This document shows positions 16,267 to 24,106 of a stretch of DNA of 64,000 bases, in pieces. The translations under genes were made by a program, and so were the position numbers. The notes under the pieces were generated by a model. It was given only the letters and a program-made list of their open reading frames with translations, did not search any database and had not been told where the DNA came from. Origin of the DNA: Hymenobacter algoricola (GTDB taxonomy: Bacteria; Bacteroidota; Bacteroidia; Cytophagales; Hymenobacteraceae); the NCBI RefSeq assembly GCF_039539525.1, contig NZ_BAABDH010000016.1, forward strand, positions 124,001-188,000, given 5' to 3'. The first letter of the stretch is position 1, and every line of letters starts with the position of its first letter.

Positions 16267-17373
16267 ATGAGTAGCCCTTACCTTACGCTTAACGTGGTGG
16301 AAATCACCCACGAAACTGCCGATGCCGCCACGATTCACTTTGAGCGCGCCGACCGCCAGGCCATTGCCTGCGACCCCGGCCAGTTTCTGACGCTGATTCT
16401 GCCCTGCGGCCCCGGTGGCAAAAATGAGCGCCGGGCCTATTCTCTCAGCAGCACGCCCCACGAAGCGCCGCGGCTGTCCGTCACGGTGAAGCGCGTGACC
16501 GGCGGCCTGGTCAGCAACTTCCTGCTCGACACGGTGCGGGTGGGGCAGCAGATTGAGGCCATGGCCCCGTTGGGCAACTTTACCCTGAAGCCCAGCCCCA
16601 AGTCGGCCCGCTCCATCGTGCTGGTAGGGGCCGGCAGCGGCATCACCCCGCTCATGTCCATCCTCAAGGCCGTGCTGCGCGAGGAGCCGCTGAGTCACGT
16701 GCTGCTGGTGTACGGCAACCGCACCGAGGAATCGGTGATTTTCCGCACCCAGCTCCAGCAGCTGCAAAGCCAGTCGGCCGGCCGCCTGCAGGTCGAGCAC
16801 GTCTACAGCCAGCCCGCCCACCCGGCCGCCAGCTCCCACACCGGCCGCCTGAACCGCACCATGCTGCTGCGCATCCTGGAGCAGCGCCACCAGTTTCCGG
16901 CCGAGCAGGCCGAGTATTTCCTCTGCGGCCCCGAGGGCATGATGGCCGAAGCCCGCGCCGCCCTCGATTTGCTGGGCGTGCCCGCCGCCCGCATCCGCCG
17001 GGAAAGCTTCGTGTCCGCCGCCGAAACCATTGAAGCCGCCGCCGCCCAGCCCAACGGCCACGGCGACGTGCTGGCCACCGACAACGACGGCAAAATCGAC
17101 GGCCACATCGTCACCATCCAGTACGAGGGCGCCGAGTACAAAGTGCCCGTGAGCCCCAGGCAGACCATCCTGGAAGCTGCCCTGGATCTGGACATCGACC
17201 TGCCCTACAGCTGTCAGGCCGGCCTGTGCACGGCCTGCCGCGGCAAGTGCCTGTCGGGCAAAGTCCACCTCGATGAGCGCGAAGGCCTGTCCGACTCGGA
17301 GATGAAGCAGGGCTACGTGCTGGTCTGCGTGGGCCACCCGCTCACCAGCGACGTGGTCATCGAAATCGACTAG
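16267..17373 (+). CDS. ferredoxin-NADP reductase-like flavoprotein with C-terminal 2Fe-2S domain (PaaE-like)
   Basis: 368 residues from the ATG giving MSSPYLTLNV. Three domains: FAD-binding barrel (about 1-105; RAYSLSS binds FAD), NAD(P)-binding domain (about 110-245; GAGSGITPLMSIL and YFLCGPEGMM), and a plant-type ferredoxin domain (about 285-365) with CQAGLCTACRGKC plus a later Cys (VCVGHP) as four cluster ligands. The order matches PaaE and related oxygenase reductases. In Bacteroidota such stand-alone copies are common, and no oxygenase gene is adjacent, so the electron acceptor is unknown. Confidence 0.88.
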   Translation: MSSPYLTLNVVEITHETADAATIHFERADRQAIACDPGQFLTLILPCGPGGKNERRAYSLSSTPHEAPRLSVTVKRVTGGLVSNFLLDTVRVGQQIEAMAPLGNFTLKPSPKSARSIVLVGAGSGITPLMSILKAVLREEPLSHVLLVYGNRTEESVIFRTQLQQLQSQSAGRLQVEHVYSQPAHPAASSHTGRLNRTMLLRILEQRHQFPAEQAEYFLCGPEGMMAEARAALDLLGVPAARIRRESFVSAAETIEAAAAQPNGHGDVLATDNDGKIDGHIVTIQYEGAEYKVPVSPRQTILEAALDLDIDLPYSCQAGLCTACRGKCLSGKVHLDEREGLSDSEMKQGYVLVCVGHPLTSDVVIEID

Positions 17374-17569
17374 CCGCGGCCGCGGCGCTTCGCCGGCCAG
17401 GGAGCGGGAAATCTTTTTTCGGCCGGCCTCAACGCCGGCCGGCCGGGGCGCGTAAAGTGGAGTTGCCGCGGCCGCAAGCAACCCGAAACATTTTGCTGTT
17501 TAGCGGGTACTTTACCCTCCGCCGCCTGCCGCCTGCCCTTCCTGCTGCTGCGGTCTATCCTGCTCTATC

Positions 17570-19315
17570 ATGATGAATTCTGCCCCCGAAATCCTGGCCG
17601 CTACGGCTACCGACACCCAGCGCCCGGCGCGTCACTATCTGCCCGAAGAGTTTGTGGTGACCGACTGGGCGGCGCTGGAAGCGTATTTTGTGGAGCTGCG
17701 CGACCGGCCCATCGACTCGCCGGCCACGCTGGAGCGCTGGCTGCTGGACCGCTCGGAGCTGGAAAGCGCGCTGAGCGAAGACCTGGCCTGGCGCTACATC
17801 CGCATGACCTGCGACACCCAGGACCAGGGGCGGGCCAAGGCGTTTCAGTACTTCGTGAGCGAGATTGAGCCCAGCGTGGCGCCCTACGACCACGCCCTGA
17901 ACGAGAAGATGATCGGGTCCAGGTTTCTGGCCGGCCTCGACCCGCAGCGCTACCGCATCTTCACCCGCTCGGTACGGCAGGCGCTGGAAATCTACCGGGC
18001 CGATAATATTCCGCTCAAAACCGAAATCAGCACCAAGCAGCAGCAGTACGCCGCCACCGTCGGGGCCATGACGGTGACGCTCGACGGCGAGGAAATGACC
18101 CTGCCCCGGGCCGCCGACCGCCTCAAGCACCCCGACCAGGCCGTGCGCGAGGAAGCTTACCGCGCTATTCAGGCCCGCCGCCTGCAGGACAGCAAGCCCC
18201 TGGACCAGCTCTTTACCGAGCTGGTGGCGCTGCGCCACCAGATGGCTTTGAATGCCGGCTTCCCCAACTTCCGCGACTACATGTTTGCCGCCCTGGGCCG
18301 CTTCGACTACACGGCCCAGGACTGCTTCGCCTTCCACCGCGCCATCCGCGAAACCGTGGTGCCCCTGATCGACGACCTCGACCTGGAGCGGCGCCAAGAC
18401 CTGAACCTGCCCGCGCTGCGGCCCTGGGACCTCGACGTGGACGTGAGCGGCAAAGCTCCGCTGCGTCCCTTCGGCACCGGTGAGGAGCTGCTGGAAAAGA
18501 CCGTGACCGTATTTCAGCGCCTCGACCCCTACCTGGGGGACTGCCTGCGCACTATGCGCACCATGGGCCACCTCGATCTGGAGTCGCGCAAGGGCAAGGC
18601 GCCCGGCGGCTACAACTACCCGCTGGACGAAACCGGCGTGCCGTTCATTTTCATGAACGCCACTTCCTCCCTGCGCGACGTGATTACGATGCTGCACGAG
18701 GGTGGCCACGCCGTCCACTCGTTCCTGACCCGCACCCTGCCGCTGGCGGCCGACAAGCACCCGCCGTCCGAGGTGGCGGAGCTGGCGTCGATGAGCATGG
18801 AGCTGATTTCGATGGACCAGTGGGACCTGTTCTTTCCCGATGCCGACGAGCTGCGCCGGGCCAAGAAAACCCACCTCGAAAGCGTGCTCGAAACCTTCCC
18901 CTGGGTGGCCACCATCGACAAGTTTCAGCACTGGATCTACGAAAACCCCGAGCACACCGCGGCCCAGCGCCACGCCCGCTGGACGGAGGTGTTCGACGAG
19001 TTCAATCAGCGCACCGTGAGCTGGAAGGGGCTGGAGCAGTTCAAGCCCTACCTGTGGCAGAAGCAGCTGCACCTCTACGAAGTGCCCTTCTACTACATCG
19101 AGTACGCCATGGCCCAGCTGGGCGCCATTGCCGTATGGCGCAACTTCCGCCTGGACCCCACCGCGGGGCTGGCCGCCTACAAGCGCGCCCTGGCCCTGGG
19201 CTACACCGCGCCTATCGGCGACATCTACGCCGCCGCCGGCATCCGCTTCGATTTCAGCACCGGGTACCTGCGCACCCTGGCCGACTTCGTGCGCGAGGAA
19301 ATGGCCAAGCTTTAG
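17570..19315 (+). CDS. M3 family oligoendopeptidase (PepF-like)
   Basis: 581 residues. The zinc motif HEGGH is at residues 376-380 within MLHEGGHAVHSF, followed about 25 residues later by EVAELASMSME carrying the third ligand Glu. The N-terminal helical half and the C-terminal FYYIEYAMAQLGA segment are typical of the PepF/M3 family, which degrades short peptides in the cytoplasm. There is no signal peptide. A strong intrinsic terminator follows 23 bases after the stop, so it is probably monocistronic. Confidence 0.92.
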   Translation: MMNSAPEILAATATDTQRPARHYLPEEFVVTDWAALEAYFVELRDRPIDSPATLERWLLDRSELESALSEDLAWRYIRMTCDTQDQGRAKAFQYFVSEIEPSVAPYDHALNEKMIGSRFLAGLDPQRYRIFTRSVRQALEIYRADNIPLKTEISTKQQQYAATVGAMTVTLDGEEMTLPRAADRLKHPDQAVREEAYRAIQARRLQDSKPLDQLFTELVALRHQMALNAGFPNFRDYMFAALGRFDYTAQDCFAFHRAIRETVVPLIDDLDLERRQDLNLPALRPWDLDVDVSGKAPLRPFGTGEELLEKTVTVFQRLDPYLGDCLRTMRTMGHLDLESRKGKAPGGYNYPLDETGVPFIFMNATSSLRDVITMLHEGGHAVHSFLTRTLPLAADKHPPSEVAELASMSMELISMDQWDLFFPDADELRRAKKTHLESVLETFPWVATIDKFQHWIYENPEHTAAQRHARWTEVFDEFNQRTVSWKGLEQFKPYLWQKQLHLYEVPFYYIEYAMAQLGAIAVWRNFRLDPTAGLAAYKRALALGYTAPIGDIYAAAGIRFDFSTGYLRTLADFVREEMAKL

Positions 19316-19338
19316 CCCAGACTTTCGCCCCAAAACGC

Positions 19339-19373
19339 AAAAAGCCCCCCGGAAAAATCCGGGGGGCTTTTTT
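19339..19373 (+). terminator. intrinsic terminator of the M3 peptidase gene
   Basis: AAAAAGCCCCCCGGA pairs with TCCGGGGGGCTTTTT around a 4-A loop and ends in a T-run, a textbook terminator. Confidence 0.9.
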
Positions 19374-19494
19374 ACAACCAACTCAACCAAAAGGTGATGC
19401 CCTGATGAGCCCATCGCGGCCGGGATGGTTGCACGGGCCCGGGTTATTTTGGGGGTTGGGTTGAAATTCAGCGAAAAGGCTTCGGGGTTCAGCG

Positions 19495-19983
19495 TCAGGC
19501 AACGCCGTTGATGGAAAGGCCGACAAACCTGCGCTTGGCCGTATTATAGTGGATGTGCCAGAACGCATTGCCACCATCAAAGACCTGAATTAAGCTGTTG
19601 GGCCAATGCTTTAAAAACGGGTCATTGTCGGGGTCCCAGAAGCAGTTGACGTAGATAATCTTTTCCCCTTTGGGCGACAGGTAGCCGGCGTACTGCCTCG
19701 TATAGCCGCTCAGCTGCCGGTGGATGGAGAGGCCGAACATAACTTCGTTTACCCGGGACTTCCTGGGTTGTTTGCTCATGAACACAATAAGCGCCCGCTC
19801 CAATTGCGCGATGTCAGCGGCAGTCGGGGTCCAGCGGCGCACGCTGTCCTGGGGCTGAAGTTTGACGGCCGCCGGGAAGATTACACCCTCATACGCGTTG
19901 CCATGTACGATTTCCCCCACGGACTGAGCTTGGCTGGCACTGGGCGCCAACAGGGTTAGAAGCAGAATAAGCAGGTGTTTCAT
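19495..19983 (-). CDS. small secreted protein of unknown function
   Basis: 162 residues with a clear signal peptide (MKHLLILLLTLLAPSASQAQ, about 1-20). I recognise no domain. The mature part is mixed alpha/beta with conserved-looking aromatic segments (YAGYLSPKGEKIIYVNCFW, then IQVFDGGNAFWHIHYN). It stands alone between the M3 peptidase gene (convergent) and a lipoprotein gene on the same strand, with no obvious promoter. Probably periplasmic. Confidence 0.75.
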   Translation of the reverse strand: MKHLLILLLTLLAPSASQAQSVGEIVHGNAYEGVIFPAAVKLQPQDSVRRWTPTAADIAQLERALIVFMSKQPRKSRVNEVMFGLSIHRQLSGYTRQYAGYLSPKGEKIIYVNCFWDPDNDPFLKHWPNSLIQVFDGGNAFWHIHYNTAKRRFVGLSINGVA

Positions 19984-20085
19984 GGCCGCAGCTAGTCGGG
20001 TTCACGGCCGGGTAAGGCCGATTACGCCATTGCGACGCTGCATGTATGATGCCCGCTCAGTCCGGAATCCACAAGCTTTTTTATA

Positions 20086-20676
20086 TTAATTCTGCAGCTC
20101 AAACAAGGGCAGCGGCTGGAGCTTGCCGTATTTGCCGCCGAGCGAAGCCAGCTCGACCTGGTGCAGCTTCAGATAGCTGTTGAACTGCTTGACGGCCCGG
20201 TCGTAGCGCAGGCGGTAGCCCACCACTTCGCTGTCGGCAGCCTGGATGTCGTTGGTGAGCTGCTGCACGGGGGCGCTGGGCGAGCCGGCGGCGGGCTGGG
20301 CAAAGCCATATACCAGGTGCAGCACCGAGTCCTGGGCGACGTCGTAAGCATCGATGGCGGCGGAGTTGACCATGGTTTGCTGATCGTAGCGGCGGCGCGG
20401 CAGCCTTTCATTCGCCAGGGCCACCCGCTGCAGCAGGGTGCGGTCGGTGCCGGGCTGCTGCTCCAGCTCCTGCAGCACCCGGGAAGTGGCTTTTACCTTG
20501 GCGTCGTCGCTGGCTATCATCTGCGTCCAGCGGGCATTCACGGAGTCGCGCAATACGTCGAGCTGCACGCGGGCCGCCGCCGGCGAGACGGGGTCGATAG
20601 GTTTGGGAGTACGGTTGCAGGAGTCGAGGCCCGCCAGCAGCAGGAGCAGCAGGGCCAGGGGAACAAGCTTTTTCAT
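20086..20676 (-). CDS. helical lipoprotein, distantly LemA-like
   Basis: 196 residues. The N-terminus has a Lys pair, a Leu run and a Cys at residue 20 (GLDSC), fitting a relaxed Bacteroidota lipobox. The rest is almost wholly helical. The C-terminal pattern (YRLRYDRAVKQFNSYLK) recalls the LemA repeat in which Tyr/Asn-rich helices pack together, but overall similarity is weak. Function unknown; probably anchored in an envelope membrane facing the periplasm. Confidence 0.7.
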   Translation of the reverse strand: MKKLVPLALLLLLLAGLDSCNRTPKPIDPVSPAAARVQLDVLRDSVNARWTQMIASDDAKVKATSRVLQELEQQPGTDRTLLQRVALANERLPRRRYDQQTMVNSAAIDAYDVAQDSVLHLVYGFAQPAAGSPSAPVQQLTNDIQAADSEVVGYRLRYDRAVKQFNSYLKLHQVELASLGGKYGKLQPLPLFELQN

Positions 20677-20920
20677 GGGTGGGTAACGTCAAAAAGCGTC
20701 AGAATATTCAGCTGACATAAAACGGAGCGACAAATGCAGCGGGCCGGTCGGGGCCAACCCGGGGGCGAAGATAGCCGTTGGCCCGCCCGTGGGCAAGCCG
20801 GCCGCAGCCGGCCAGCCAGATCTTTGCGGGCCTGCTTCATTCTTGATAGTCAGCGGCTTTAAGGTAATTTGGTAACAGTTTATTTCTGGTTGCATAACAC
20901 CAGCAAAGTTTCAAAACCCG

Positions 20921-20928
20921 TATCTTTG
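20921..20928 (+). promoter_or_regulatory. -7 box upstream of lamin-tail protein gene
   Basis: A perfect TATCTTTG lies 36 bases before the ATG. No TTG is present at the usual -33 spacing, so this is a half-supported promoter. Confidence 0.5.
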
Positions 20929-20964
20929 AGGCCGGTTTACTCTTTCTCACCATTTTTCAAGAAA

Positions 20965-22047
20965 ATGAAAAAAAGCTACTTCCTGGTGTCGGCTCTGATG
21001 CTGTCTGCCGCGGTTTCCTATGGCCAGGGCACTGAGCTGTTTCTCTCAGAGTACAATGAAGGCTCGCACATGTCGGGCGTAAGCTACAACGGGGGCGTTT
21101 CGAACTCCAGCGGCAATGAGCGGGCCATCGAAATCTTCAACCCCACCGTGGCCGCCGTCAACCTGAACGCCTACTCGGTGCGTCGGTACTCCAACGGCAG
21201 CGCAACGCCATCGGAAGAGGAGAAGCTGCAGCGTACCTCCGGCCCCAACGTGCTCAACTCGACGGCCGCTTTCGTTTTGGCCAACAGCCAGGCTACCATC
21301 ACCGCCATCACCACCAAAGCCGACCAGCTGAGCGCCATGTACCAGACGCCCGGACCCAACGTGCTGACCGTGGGGGGTATGGCCTACTTCAACGGCGACG
21401 ACGCCATTGCGCTGGTGCGCTGGACGAGCGGCACGGCCGGCGTCGGCACGCCCGTGCTGATTGACATCTTCGGCAGCATCGGCTTCCAGCCCGTGCCGGC
21501 CAGCGGCACCGGCACCGGCCAGTGGAGCGGTACCAACCCCGTGGATGGCACGCCCGCCGTGTTTGTCTCCTCGGCCAACCAGTCGATCATGCGCCGCCCG
21601 GCCATTTCGTCGGGTGCCCGCATCAACAACCCAACCAACTTCAACCCCTCCACGGAGTGGACGGTATACAGCTACGCTTTCCCTCCGGGCACTACCGGCA
21701 ACACGGAAGTCGGCAACCAAAGCTACGCCCGCCTGGGGGAGCACAACGACTATGCCGGCCCTTTTGGCGCCTACCTGCCCCTGAAGGTTCTGGAGAAATT
21801 CAACGGCGGCATCAGCATCTATCCAAACCCGGCCAGCGGCACGGCTACGGTGGAGCTGAAGGACGTGAAAGTGGGCAGCATCATCGTGCTCAACAGCCTG
21901 GGGCAGAAAATATCGGCCCAGCCCCGCGGCCTGGCGCAGGAGAAAATCACCCTGGATATTTCGGGTCTGAAGCCCGGCCTGTACTTCGTGCAGTGCCTGA
22001 GCGCCGACGGCCAGACCAAAATCTACAAGGAGCTGCTGGTCAAGTAA
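20965..22047 (+). CDS. lamin-tail-domain secreted protein with type A T9SS sorting tail
   Basis: 360 residues from the ATG giving MKKSYFLVSA, which starts a good signal peptide (cleavage near SYGQ). Residues about 20-270 form a lamin-tail-like Ig domain (ELFLSEYNEGSH, RAIEIFNPT, NLNAYSVRRYSNG), found in many secreted nucleases and surface proteins. The last about 75 residues (ISIYPNPASGTATVEL, then GLYFVQCLSADGQTKIYKELLVK) are a type A sorting domain recognised by type IX secretion. Exported and surface-attached or released; substrate unknown. Confidence 0.88.
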   Translation: MKKSYFLVSALMLSAAVSYGQGTELFLSEYNEGSHMSGVSYNGGVSNSSGNERAIEIFNPTVAAVNLNAYSVRRYSNGSATPSEEEKLQRTSGPNVLNSTAAFVLANSQATITAITTKADQLSAMYQTPGPNVLTVGGMAYFNGDDAIALVRWTSGTAGVGTPVLIDIFGSIGFQPVPASGTGTGQWSGTNPVDGTPAVFVSSANQSIMRRPAISSGARINNPTNFNPSTEWTVYSYAFPPGTTGNTEVGNQSYARLGEHNDYAGPFGAYLPLKVLEKFNGGISIYPNPASGTATVELKDVKVGSIIVLNSLGQKISAQPRGLAQEKITLDISGLKPGLYFVQCLSADGQTKIYKELLVK

Positions 22048-22074
22048 GCGGCCCCACGCCGCAAATTCCAGAAC

Positions 22075-22101
22075 CGCCCGGTCATTTGGCCGGGCGTTTT
22101 T
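22075..22101 (+). terminator. intrinsic terminator after lamin-tail gene
   Basis: CGCCCGG pairs with CCGGGCG around an 8-base loop, followed by TTTTTG, 27 bases past the stop. Confidence 0.8.
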
Positions 22102-22147
22102 GTTGTAGTCCAGTAGACCAGCCGGGGCAGGCGGCGTTGCCCGCGGG

Positions 22148-22179
22148 TTTCGGCCTGTGCCCAGTTCCTCGTACTTTTG
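22148..22179 (+). promoter_or_regulatory. thiL promoter, -7 box four bases from the start codon
   Basis: TTTC (22148-22151), 20 bases, then a perfect TACTTTTG (22172-22179). The ATG of thiL is at 22184, four bases later. Transcription starting a few bases after the -7 box would give an mRNA with essentially no 5' leader. Confidence 0.65.
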
Positions 22180-22183
22180 CCCC

Positions 22184-23212
22184 ATGAGTGACATCACCCC
22201 TTTGGAAAATATTGGCGAGTTCGGGCTGATCCGCCGGATTCAGCAGACTATTACGCTGCGCCAGCCCAGCACCATCCTCGGCATCGGCGACGACGCGGCC
22301 ATCCTGGCGCCTACCCCCGGCCAGGATATGGTCATCAGCACCGACCTGCTCATCGAAGGCGTCCATTTCGACCTCACCTTCTGCCCCCTCAAGCACGTGG
22401 GCTACAAGGCCGTGGCCGTGAACGTGTCCGACATTGCTGCCATGAACGGCGTGCCGACCCAGATTGTGGTGGGCCTGGCCATCGGCAGCCGCTACTCGGT
22501 CGAAGCCATTGAGGAGCTGTACGAGGGCATGCGCGTGGCCTGCGAGAATTACCATGTCGACCTGGTGGGCGGCGACACCACCGCCAGCCGCGGCGGCCTG
22601 ACCATCAGCATCACGGTGCTGGGCCAGGTGCCGCAGGGGCAGGCCGTGCGCCGCAGTGGAGCCAAAGCCAACGACCTGCTCTGCGTAACCGGCGACCTGG
22701 GCGGCGCTTTTCTGGGCCTGCAGGTGCTGGAGCGGGAAAAAGCCGCCTGGACCGCCGACCCCGACATGCAGCCCGAGCTGGAAAAGTACCCCTACGTACT
22801 GCAGCGGCAGCTGCGCCCCGAGGCTCGCATGGACGTGATTCACGAGCTGCGCGACCTGGGCGTGGTGCCCACCAGCATGATTGACATTTCCGACGGGCTG
22901 GCTTCCGAGGTGCTGCACATTTGCCAGCAGTCGGGCACCGGGGCTCGGGTGTTCTCCGAAAACCTGCCCGCCGCCAACCCCATGCTGGAAGTGGCCAACG
23001 AGTTCAACCTCGACCCCATTATGTGCATGCTCAACGGCGGGGAGGACTACGAGCTGCTGTTCACCATTCCGCTCACCGACCACGACAAGATCAAGAACCA
23101 CCCCGACATCACCGTCATCGGCCACATTACCGAGAAGAGCGACGGGGTGAACCTGGTGACCAAAGCCGGGCAGGCCGTGCCGTTGCAGGCGCAAGGCTGG
23201 CAGCACTTTTAA
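22184..23212 (+). CDS. thiL: thiamine-monophosphate kinase
   Basis: 342 residues from the ATG giving MSDITPLEN. Family signatures: IGDDAAIL, STDLLIEGVHFDL, VSDIAAMNGVPT, LVGGDTT, DISDGLASE and NGGEDYELLF. ThiL phosphorylates thiamine monophosphate to the diphosphate cofactor. It is the only thiamine gene visible here, and there is no room for a TPP riboswitch because the promoter abuts the start codon. A bidirectional terminator follows the gene. Confidence 0.96.
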   Translation: MSDITPLENIGEFGLIRRIQQTITLRQPSTILGIGDDAAILAPTPGQDMVISTDLLIEGVHFDLTFCPLKHVGYKAVAVNVSDIAAMNGVPTQIVVGLAIGSRYSVEAIEELYEGMRVACENYHVDLVGGDTTASRGGLTISITVLGQVPQGQAVRRSGAKANDLLCVTGDLGGAFLGLQVLEREKAAWTADPDMQPELEKYPYVLQRQLRPEARMDVIHELRDLGVVPTSMIDISDGLASEVLHICQQSGTGARVFSENLPAANPMLEVANEFNLDPIMCMLNGGEDYELLFTIPLTDHDKIKNHPDITVIGHITEKSDGVNLVTKAGQAVPLQAQGWQHF

Positions 23213-23326
23213 GTTTTTGGTTGTTCGTTCTTGATTTTTGGCCTCGTGCAAATCAACGCTAAAAAGCCCGTTCTGCATCTCAGGACGGGCTTTTTAGCTG
23301 AAAACTAAAAACGAACAACCAAAAAC
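23213..23326. repeat. nested inverted repeat enclosing a bidirectional terminator
   Basis: The outer 17-bp arms GTTTTTGGTTGTTCGTT (23213-23229) and its complement (23310-23326) begin one base after the thiL stop and end five bases before the next gene's stop. They enclose the terminator stem at 23258-23298. The symmetry suggests an inserted or duplicated element adopted as a shared terminator. Confidence 0.6.
23258..23298. terminator. bidirectional terminator, thiL / small conserved gene
   Basis: A 14-bp stem, GCTAAAAAGCCCGT with ACGGGCTTTTTAGC, around a 13-base loop. A/T runs on both sides serve both convergent genes. Confidence 0.85.
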
Positions 23327-23331
23327 CAGAG

Positions 23332-23706
23332 TCAGTCTTCCGGGTAGGGGACGAAGACGAAGTTGGTGAACTCCTCATCGAGCACAAACAGGCAGCAGAA
23401 CTCGTTGGGGTCCTTGTAGGTCTGCTGGAAGGCTTCGATGCCCTCGGCCCCGATGATGCCCTGCTGCACGAACAGTTCCAGGAAGGAGGCGAAGATGTGC
23501 CACTCCAGGCCCGCGTCGTCGGCATTTACCAGCAGGCTGCCCAGCGGCACTTCCTGGCGGGCAAACACGAAAATCGGGTGCTGGGAGATGTCCATCTTCC
23601 GCACCTGCGACGAGGCTTCCATGATGGTGTCGGACACGGCGGCGAAGTCCTTGGTGATGGTGCCGAGGTATTTGCCGTTCAGCTCGGGGTCGTTGGCGTA
23701 GTCCAT
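23332..23706 (-). CDS. conserved Bacteroidota protein of unknown function
   Basis: 124 residues from the ATG giving MDYANDPELNGKYLG. Acidic and soluble with no signal. The segments ELNGKYLGTI, IFVFARQEVPLGSLL and the C-terminal FCCLFVLDEEFTNFVFVPYPED look like a family I have seen widely in Bacteroidota without an assigned function. It starts four bases after the stop of the upstream small lipoprotein gene, so the two are probably cotranscribed. Confidence 0.75.
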   Translation of the reverse strand: MDYANDPELNGKYLGTITKDFAAVSDTIMEASSQVRKMDISQHPIFVFARQEVPLGSLLVNADDAGLEWHIFASFLELFVQQGIIGAEGIEAFQQTYKDPNEFCCLFVLDEEFTNFVFVPYPED

Positions 23707-23710
23707 TGTG

Positions 23711-23980
23711 TTACCGGTAGTCCCGGTCAATTGTGTAGATGTTCACGGTGTCGCGCTTCGAGTACCTTTTTAGGGTGCGCACATTGCCTTCGGAATCATA
23801 GTACTTCCAGCGGCCTTGTTTGATGCCATACTTGTATCTGCCAGTCGACAGCTTTTCTCCAGCATCATTTACAAAAGTGTACCTGCCTTTGCAATTCAAG
23901 TCTTTACAATAGCTGCTTGTCCCAGTAATGACTTTGCTACAAGAAGCAAAAAGGAGAAAGAAGATGAATAGATAACGCAT
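23711..23980 (-). CDS. small lipoprotein with MORN/YwqK-like repeats
   Basis: 89 residues from the ATG giving MRYLFIFFLLFASC, a short signal ending in a plausible lipobox (LFASC). The mature part has repeats of the G-x-Y-x-x-G-x-x-x-G-x-W-x-Y-Y-D-x-x-G type (GRYKYGIKQGRWKYYDSEGN), as in YwqK/MORN proteins. Its DNA is clearly AT-richer than the flanking genes, hinting at recent acquisition. It leads a two-gene unit with the conserved protein downstream. An inverted-repeat element lies 20 bases upstream. Confidence 0.7.
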   Translation of the reverse strand: MRYLFIFFLLFASCSKVITGTSSYCKDLNCKGRYTFVNDAGEKLSTGRYKYGIKQGRWKYYDSEGNVRTLKRYSKRDTVNIYTIDRDYR

Positions 23981-23999
23981 ATGGAATAGAAAAAAGAAC

Positions 24000-24092
24000 G
24001 TCATGCTGAGCTTGTCGAAGCATCTCGCGTGCTGGTGTTGGGTCGGTAATCAGACGTCAGCACGCGAGATGCTTCGACAAGCTCAGCATGAC
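24000..24092. repeat. 34-bp perfect inverted-repeat element
   Basis: The 34-base left arm (24000-24033, beginning GTCATGCTGAGCTTGTCGAA) is perfectly complementary to the right arm (24059-24092) around a 25-base loop. It lies between rlmD (ends 24107) and the small lipoprotein gene, both on the minus strand, and could cap the rlmD transcript. Related CTGAGCTTGTCGAAG motifs are interspersed in many bacterial genomes, from memory. Confidence 0.85.
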
Positions 24093-24106
24093 AGCCGATT
24101 TCCGAA

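Noticed and set aside
17420..17441. CGGCCGGC hairpin before the M3 gene as terminator
   Set aside because: The T-run precedes the stem on the plus strand and becomes an A-run on the minus strand, so it fits neither direction.
17555..19414. 619-codon frame antisense to the M3 peptidase gene
   Set aside because: Shadow frame; the plus-strand product has HEGGH and full family length.
22080..22184. TPP riboswitch upstream of thiL
   Set aside because: The promoter lies four bases from the ATG and no thi-box sequence is present.
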